From: Yoonia sp.
Lineage (GTDB): Bacteria > Pseudomonadota > Alphaproteobacteria > Rhodobacterales > Rhodobacteraceae
Direction of reading: 5' to 3'
DNA: 10,992 nucleotides
Assembly: GCA_020627605.1 (NCBI GenBank)
Contig: JAHDGO010000031.1
Coordinates: forward strand, 1,527-12,518
A program made the translations under genes and the position numbers. The number at the start of each line of letters is the position of its first letter. Position 1 is the stretch's first letter. Below are positions 7,055-10,992 of the stretch, piece by piece. The notes beneath the pieces were generated by a model. It did not search any database, was not told the DNA's origin, and was given only the letters and a program-made list of their open reading frames with translations.

Positions 7055-7792
7055 GTGAAGAACTGGCAGGGAAAGCGCTATTGGCTTGTTGGTGCAAGCG
7101 AAGGTCTGGGGCGTGAGGTCGCCTTTGTCCTCAGCCGCGCCGGGGCCGAGGTGATCGTATCTGCCAGATCAGAGGATCGACTGAAATCCCTCGTCGAAGA
7201 ACTGCCCGGCAAGGCATCTTACATCACCGTTGACGTGTCCGACCGTGAAGCGGTGGAGGCGGCGGCGAAAGAGGCCGGTGATCTTGACGGCGTCGTCTAT
7301 CTTGCCGGGGTCTACTGGCCCATGAAGGCGCAAGAGTGGGACAACGAAAAAGCCGACCTGATGGGCGAGATCAATTTCCTTGGTGGGTCCCGCGTGGCGG
7401 GTTCGGTGATCAAGGACATGGTCGCCAAACAGTCAGGGCATATCGTGCTTGTCGGCTCTTTGTCGGGCTTTCGGGGTTTGCCAGGCGCAATCGGCTACAG
7501 CGCGTCCAAGGCCGGTCTGATGGCGCTGGCAGAATCCATGCAGGCCGACCTGCGTACCAGCCCCATTCAGGTACAGGTCATCAACCCCGGCTTTATCAAG
7601 ACGCGGCTGACGGACAAGAACGACTTCAACATGCCTTTCATCATGTCCCCGGAAGATGCCGCGAAAGAGGTGTTCGACCACATGAACACTGACGAATTCA
7701 AGAAGAGCTTTCCCATGGTGTTTTCATGGGTCTTCCGTCTGTCGCAGTTCATGCCAGACTGGATGTATTACCGGCTGTTCGGGTCAAAATAG
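7055..7792 (+). CDS. Short-chain dehydrogenase/reductase (RSP1087-like)
   Basis: A 245-residue classical SDR. The Rossmann cofactor loop VGASEGLG (12-19) is a TGxxxGxG variant with V in place of T. D60 follows the third strand, LAGV (83-86) replaces NNAG, and the catalytic triad is S135, Y148 and K152 (GSLSGFRG and YSASK). NPGFIKTRLTD (177-187) is the usual post-catalytic segment. R38 after the second strand (SARSEDRL) leans towards NADP(H). The substrate is unknown; a fatty acyl or lipid carbonyl is plausible from context only. The GTG start at 7055 follows the DUF3833 stop by one base and has AGGAG six bases upstream. It is the last gene of the operon; its stop lies one base from the end of the convergent usp gene, and no intrinsic terminator is visible. 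Confidence 0.88.
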   Translation: MKNWQGKRYWLVGASEGLGREVAFVLSRAGAEVIVSARSEDRLKSLVEELPGKASYITVDVSDREAVEAAAKEAGDLDGVVYLAGVYWPMKAQEWDNEKADLMGEINFLGGSRVAGSVIKDMVAKQSGHIVLVGSLSGFRGLPGAIGYSASKAGLMALAESMQADLRTSPIQVQVINPGFIKTRLTDKNDFNMPFIMSPEDAAKEVFDHMNTDEFKKSFPMVFSWVFRLSQFMPDWMYYRLFGSK

Positions 7793-7793
7793 A

Positions 7794-8240
7794 TCAGGCC
7801 ACCGTCAGGCAGGCGCATTCGGAGGCGTGATTGATCATCTGCGACGTGCTGCCAAGCACCAGCGCACCCAGGTTGCCAAGGCCTCGCCGCCCGGTGACAA
7901 TCAGATCAGCACCGCAGGCTTTGGCGCAGGCCATGATCTGATCCGCAGGTTCCCCCGGATCGTCGTAGGTGGCCTTCACTTCTGCGCCGCAATCCTTGGC
8001 AGTCGCCAGTCCGGCATCAACCACCTTCTTTGCCGCATCGCGCAGTTCCTGCGCCGTAGGTGTCGGCATGGCAACGGGAAAGGCCGCTGCCACGCCTGTC
8101 GCATAGACCACCGTCAACGGCTGCGGTGTATGCACAAGGTGCAATTCGGCCCCATAGCGTTTGGCGATGTCGCACGCCATGACAAGCGCGTTCTCAGCCG
8201 TCTTTGATCCGTCGATGCCGACCACGATTTTCTGAAACAT
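7794..8240 (-). CDS. Universal stress protein (UspA family)
   Basis: A single-domain 148-residue Usp. VVGIDGS (6-12) has the conserved D10 at the end of strand 1. VTGRRGLGNLGALVLGSTSQ (115-134) contains the nucleotide-binding motif G-x2-G-x9-G-S (G117, G120, G130, S131), so it is an ATP-binding type. The start is the ATG at 8240-8238, with GGGGGAG six bases upstream (8253-8247). The frame stays open to 8312, but the extra residues are not family-like and would lie across the predicted promoter. A near-perfect FNR box centred at 8305.5 suggests induction under low oxygen. It is transcribed convergently to the ufa operon, with a single base between the two stop codons. Confidence 0.92.
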   Translation of the reverse strand: MFQKIVVGIDGSKTAENALVMACDIAKRYGAELHLVHTPQPLTVVYATGVAAAFPVAMPTPTAQELRDAAKKVVDAGLATAKDCGAEVKATYDDPGEPADQIMACAKACGADLIVTGRRGLGNLGALVLGSTSQMINHASECACLTVA

Positions 8241-8270
8241 CGTCCACTCCCCCATTTTAGGTGCAGGAGA

Positions 8271-8276
8271 AATGTA
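8271..8276 (-). promoter_or_regulatory. Candidate -10 element of the usp promoter
   Basis: TACATT on the minus strand (8276-8271). A start near 8264 would leave a 24-base leader with the ribosome binding site at 8253-8247. This start places the FNR box centre at about -41.5, the class II activation position. It is a short degenerate element, and the call rests mainly on its spacing. Confidence 0.55.
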
Positions 8277-8298
8277 ACGTGGTCCGTCATGCGACGCC

Positions 8299-8312
8299 TT
8301 GACCTGCATCAA
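8299..8312. promoter_or_regulatory. FNR/FnrL binding site upstream of usp
   Basis: TTGAC-CTGC-ATCAA (on the minus strand TTGAT-GCAG-GTCAA) matches the FNR consensus TTGAT-N4-ATCAA at nine of ten half-site positions. It lies between the end of the hydroquinone reductase gene and usp, about 59 bases before the usp ATG. FnrL activates genes when oxygen is scarce in Rhodobacterales, and usp genes are common targets of such regulators. Confidence 0.82.
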
Positions 8313-8330
8313 GCCCGGTTGCCGCGCGGG

Positions 8331-9239
8331 TCAGCGCCAGTCCACCTCTGGTCCGATGGGGATGATGCCCAGCGGATTACGCTTTTCGCTCGCGCTGAAA
8401 TAGCCGCGTTTGTAGATGTCAAAGCGCACGGTGTCCGCCACACCGGGCATGGCATAGATGCGTTTGGCATAGGGCCACAGATGCGCATAGTCGGACAGTT
8501 TGCGCAGATTGCAGCGAAACGCATAGTGGTAGGCCACATCAAACCGGGCGAGCGTCGGAAAGAGGCGCAGATCAGCCTCGGTAAACTGATCCCCACACAG
8601 ATAGGCCTGATCCGCCAGAAGTGCGTCGATCTTGTCCAGTGTGTCAAAGACCTGATGCGCGGCCTTTTCATACGCCTCTTGCGTGCTGGCAAAGCCTGCG
8701 CGGTACACCCCGTTGTTCACGGTGTCATAGATCAGGCTGTTCCAAGCGTCGATCTGCCCCTGCAAAGGCTCTGGATAAAGCTCCGGCCCGTCAAACTGGG
8801 CATTCAGCATCCGCACGATATCTGCGCTTTCGTTGCTGACCATGCGGGCCGCGACCTTGTCCCATAAGACTGGCACAGTCAGCCGCCCTGTGTATTGCAT
8901 CGGGTCGGCGCTATAGACCTCATGCACGGCACGCGCGCCCAGCAGCGGGTCGGCAAAGACCCCTTCGGCATCAAAAATCCAGCCCTGATCATCGCGATTG
9001 GGTTTGGCATAGGACACCGTGATCGCATCAAGCCCCTTGATCGCGCGGGTCAGCAGCGTGCGGTGCGCCCAGGGACAGTTCCACGCGACAAAAAGATGAT
9101 AGCGGCCCGCCTCTGCCGGAAAGTCGCCAGCGCCGATCCAGTGGCGCACGGTGCTGCGGCTGCGTTCCCACGCGCCATCGGGCAGGGTTTTGGTGACGTC
9201 ATCACCGACGTGGTAGACCCCATCAACCATATAACCCAT
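8331..9239 (-). CDS. Glutathionyl-hydroquinone reductase (xi-class GST, YqjG/ECM4 family)
   Basis: A 302-residue protein matching glutathionyl-hydroquinone reductases in length and motifs. The thioredoxin-like domain has WNCPWAHRT (53-61), in which C55 of the CPWAH motif is the catalytic cysteine. TVPVLWD and SNESADIVRML mark the GSH gamma-glutamyl site. The C-terminal helical domain has FPTLARFDVAYHYAFRCN (around 228-246) with the tyrosines typical of this class, then YAKRIYAMPGVADTV. The reaction is GSH-dependent reduction of glutathionyl-hydroquinones, a cytosolic role in quinone and oxidative-damage recycling. The ATG at 9239 overlaps the stop of the saccharopine dehydrogenase gene by one base (TGATG). 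No intrinsic terminator is seen before usp. Confidence 0.92.
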   Translation of the reverse strand: MGYMVDGVYHVGDDVTKTLPDGAWERSRSTVRHWIGAGDFPAEAGRYHLFVAWNCPWAHRTLLTRAIKGLDAITVSYAKPNRDDQGWIFDAEGVFADPLLGARAVHEVYSADPMQYTGRLTVPVLWDKVAARMVSNESADIVRMLNAQFDGPELYPEPLQGQIDAWNSLIYDTVNNGVYRAGFASTQEAYEKAAHQVFDTLDKIDALLADQAYLCGDQFTEADLRLFPTLARFDVAYHYAFRCNLRKLSDYAHLWPYAKRIYAMPGVADTVRFDIYKRGYFSASEKRNPLGIIPIGPEVDWR

Positions 9240-10288
9240 CAGCTCACCGCCCTGTCGAACCAGTCTCGCGCCCGCGCCCAGACCCCATCGGGGTCAGTGT
9301 CGAATGTCAGAAGATGCGGCAACAGCTGGCTTGCGAAATCCTCGCTGCTTTCGGCAGGCAGCATGGAGGGCAGATTGTCGATGGCTGTGACATCCAGCAC
9401 GGGGGCGTCATGCACCCGCAAGGCCGGGGCGTCCCATGTGGTGGTGCGGTCGTAGACCTTGACCGGGGAAAAGTCGCTATCGGGGTCGCAGGCGATATCA
9501 CCGATGACCGACAATTGCCGCGGTGCCGTCTTGGCACTGGCTGGCACAAAAACCGGGGTGCCGGGCCGGGCCAGAATGCAGTTGAAAAAGATGTCGTGGG
9601 CCATGACCTGTGGAAACGGCCCGCCGGTTGCGGTTTCGGCCATGTCCCATTTTGTCGTGGCCACGCCCATCGCCTGACAAAGATCAGCAGCACCCGTGCC
9701 GACCCGGCCCAGTGCCCCGATAATCAGCGCAGTCGGGCGGGCAGCACCCTGCGTGACCAGTGCCTCTTGCAATGCCACCAGCATATGATTGGCGCTTGGA
9801 TAAGCCTTCACAGGCCCCGCGATCGCGCCCTTTTGTTGCGCCGCCCAGCACATCAGCGCCACAGCGGCCCCGGCATAGCCCGCCCAATAGCCAAAGGCGG
9901 CGACCCGGCGGCCGCCGGTGTCGGTCAGATACTCCAGATCCAGCAGGGTGCCGCCGCCCGCCCTGAACCGGTCCAGCAGGACCTTACCCGCGGGCTGTCC
10001 TTTATAGGCGTGACCAAACATGATGTGACGGTGGCGCAGTGGCGTGCCATCCTCTGGCAGTTCCTTCAGACCAAAGATCACCGCATCATCAGGCGCATCG
10101 ACCCAGGCCCCCTCTGCCGCTGTTGTGCAGCCGGCGGCAACATAATCCGCGATGGGCAGGATACGCTGGCGGCTGTCCTCCACCGTGACCTGATAGCCTG
10201 CGGCCAGCAACTTTGCTGCACCATGCGGGGTCAGGCCGACACGCTCTTCATGGGTGCGCGGTTCTGCCCGGACCCAGAGATGCGTCAT
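9239..10288 (-). CDS. Saccharopine dehydrogenase (NAD+, L-lysine-forming; yeast Lys1 type)
   Basis: A 349-residue protein with clear resemblance to yeast Lys1 along its length. WVRAEPRTHEERVGLTP (5-21) is the alanine-dehydrogenase/PNT-like N-terminus. FGLKELPED (72-80) and FGHAYKGQ (91-98) hold K75 and H93, matching the catalytic Lys and His of Lys1. TLLDLEYLTDTGGRRVAAFG (114-133) follows. ALIIGALGRVGTGA (187-200) is the NAD-binding loop, with KWDM (213-216) after it. DNLPSMLP (304-311) lies near the C-terminus. It interconverts saccharopine with lysine and 2-oxoglutarate; in bacteria the pathway is thought often to run towards lysine degradation. The partner saccharopine or aminoadipate-semialdehyde enzyme is not visible here. 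The start overlaps the GST stop (ATGA at 10288-10285); no strong ribosome binding site precedes it, so translation is probably coupled. Confidence 0.9.
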   Translation of the reverse strand: MTHLWVRAEPRTHEERVGLTPHGAAKLLAAGYQVTVEDSRQRILPIADYVAAGCTTAAEGAWVDAPDDAVIFGLKELPEDGTPLRHRHIMFGHAYKGQPAGKVLLDRFRAGGGTLLDLEYLTDTGGRRVAAFGYWAGYAGAAVALMCWAAQQKGAIAGPVKAYPSANHMLVALQEALVTQGAARPTALIIGALGRVGTGAADLCQAMGVATTKWDMAETATGGPFPQVMAHDIFFNCILARPGTPVFVPASAKTAPRQLSVIGDIACDPDSDFSPVKVYDRTTTWDAPALRVHDAPVLDVTAIDNLPSMLPAESSEDFASQLLPHLLTFDTDPDGVWARARDWFDRAVS

Positions 10289-10890
10289 CCGAACATGCCC
10301 GTGTCATGCGCCGCCTGCACTGACGGGCGCGCGCGCATTTTGGATTGAAAGGCGACCAGCCCCGGATAGGCGGTGATATCGACACCATCACCGGGCAGCC
10401 AGCTGAGCACGACATAAAGATAGGCATCAGACACGACGGCCATATCCCCGCAAGCAAACGGCAGCGTCGGCAGCATCTCTTCCAGATAGGCGGCGCAATC
10501 AGCCATGCGCTCAGGCACCTTGCGTTTCATATCCGCGAAAGAGCTTTCCTCATCCGCCCAACGTTCGCCCCGCAGCCCATGAGCGTGATGCGGATGCATG
10601 GTGCCATTGAGATAGGCCATGACCTCACGCATCCGCGCGGCAGCAAAGGCATCGCCGGGCACAAGTGCGGGGGCCACATATTCCAAAAGGCCAGGCGTTT
10701 CTGTCAGGACACCCTCTGGCGTAATCAGGGCGGGCACACGGCCTTTGGGATTGATCGCGCGGTAGGCAGGCTGGGTCTGTTCGCTGCTGGCAAAGTCGAC
10801 ACGGACGGCGGTGTAGTCCGCGCCTACCTCTTCCAGTGCAATCGCCACTGCGACAGAGATGGTTTTGGGTGCGTAGTGAAGTGTCAGCAT
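10285..10890 (-). CDS. Glutathione S-transferase family protein
   Basis: A 201-residue canonical two-domain GST. The N-terminal thioredoxin-like domain (1-75) has LTLHYAPKTISVAVAIALEE at the start, NPKGRVPAL (48-56) with the cis-proline P53, and LTETPGLLEY (62-71) for GSH gamma-glutamyl binding. The helical C-terminal domain (about 85-195) includes ACGDMAVVSDAYLYVVLSW, the family's N-capping/hydrophobic-core helix. T10/S12 near the first helix are candidate catalytic residues; the class is uncertain, perhaps beta- or nu-like. The ATG at 10890 is chosen over a TTG at 10896 because AAGGA at 10904-10900 is nine bases from the ATG but only three from the TTG. It begins 12 bases after the upstream gene's stop and overlaps the next gene, so it belongs to the same operon. 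Confidence 0.9.
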   Translation of the reverse strand: MLTLHYAPKTISVAVAIALEEVGADYTAVRVDFASSEQTQPAYRAINPKGRVPALITPEGVLTETPGLLEYVAPALVPGDAFAAARMREVMAYLNGTMHPHHAHGLRGERWADEESSFADMKRKVPERMADCAAYLEEMLPTLPFACGDMAVVSDAYLYVVLSWLPGDGVDITAYPGLVAFQSKMRARPSVQAAHDTGMFG

Positions 10891-10899
10891 GGGCAAGGG

Positions 10900-10904
10900 T
10901 CCTT
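10900..10904 (-). promoter_or_regulatory. Shine-Dalgarno for the GST gene, overlapping upstream stop
   Basis: AAGGA on the minus strand overlaps the TAA of the preceding gene (10905-10903) and is nine bases from the GST ATG. The arrangement suggests translational coupling and fixes the start. Confidence 0.7.
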
Positions 10905-10992
10905 AGTAATGTGTCAGCGCATGGGCGCGGTCGGCCTGATCAAGATGCGGCACCGCATTGAACCCGGCAAGGATAGGCCCCTGCGGGATCAC
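10903..10992 (-). CDS. Unidentified protein, C-terminal 29 residues (5' end outside window)
   Basis: The minus-strand frame is open from the window edge to TAA at 10905-10903. The 29 visible residues begin VIPQGPILAGFNAVPHL and end in RAHALTHY. They read as a normal protein terminus and the spacing (12 bases) to the GST start is typical of this operon, so a real gene end is likely. I do not recognise the family from so short a tail. Given the saccharopine dehydrogenase two genes on, a second enzyme of lysine metabolism is one possibility, but nothing in the residues shows this. Confidence 0.7.
   Translation of the reverse strand: MIPQGPILAGFNAVPHLDQADRAHALTHY

Noticed and set aside
8241..8312. 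Longer usp reading frame starting at 8312
   Set aside because: The extra 24 residues are unlike Usp proteins and would lie across the FNR box and -10; the ATG at 8240 has a good ribosome binding site.
8313..8330. CCCG...CGGG inverted repeat after the hydroquinone reductase gene as a terminator
   Set aside because: The stem is only about four pairs and no T tract follows in the minus direction, so it does not qualify as an intrinsic terminator.
9314..10348. Long open frame on the plus strand opposite the saccharopine dehydrogenase (344 codons)
   Set aside because: The encoded sequence is rich in Cys, His, Gly and Arg, without family features, and lies entirely against a strongly conserved gene; a shadow frame.

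Overview
The window looks like a Rhodobacterales (Roseobacter/Rhodobacter-type) alphaproteobacterial chromosome: GC-rich coding sequence, densely packed genes with ATGA/GTGA overlaps, and a gene order that, as I recall it, matches the Rhodobacter sphaeroides singlet-oxygen locus (RSP1087 to RSP1093: chrR, rpoE and a divergent five-gene operon). Taxonomy is inferred from protein resemblance and gene order, not from a search.

Left (1-1682, + strand): the last 144 codons of mutL (mismatch repair) overlap rmuC by four bases. A strong intrinsic terminator at 1698-1726, oriented for minus-strand transcription, separates rmuC from the next unit.

Centre (1698-7792): the singlet-oxygen stress module. 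On the minus strand rpoE (group IV sigma factor) and chrR (zinc anti-sigma factor with cupin domain) form an overlapping pair. Divergent from them on the plus strand is an operon of ufaD-like flavin oxidoreductase, ufaO-like DUF1365 protein, a GPH/MelB-type transporter, a DUF3833 protein and a short-chain dehydrogenase. The intergenic region holds two back-to-back promoters of the form TGATCC-N18-TAAnAn, the recognised RpoE/ECF11 signature, one facing each unit. The expected circuit is: singlet oxygen leads to loss of ChrR, released RpoE transcribes its own operon and the ufa operon, and UfaD and UfaO act on membrane phospholipid acyl chains (methylated furan fatty acid synthesis). The first pathway enzyme, the methyltransferase UfaM/CfaA, is not in this window.

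Right (7794-10992, minus strand): a universal stress protein gene ends one base from the end of the ufa operon and has a near-perfect FNR box placed for class II activation. Beyond it is a tightly overlapped operon transcribed leftward: an unidentified gene (only its last 29 codons are seen), a glutathione S-transferase, a yeast Lys1-type saccharopine dehydrogenase and a glutathionyl-hydroquinone reductase.

No RNA genes, insertion sequences, CRISPR arrays or attachment sites were seen. No stretch over 300 bases lacks a gene. The largest gap is about 225 bases between rpoE (revised start) and ufaD, and it is filled by the two promoters and the rpoE leader.
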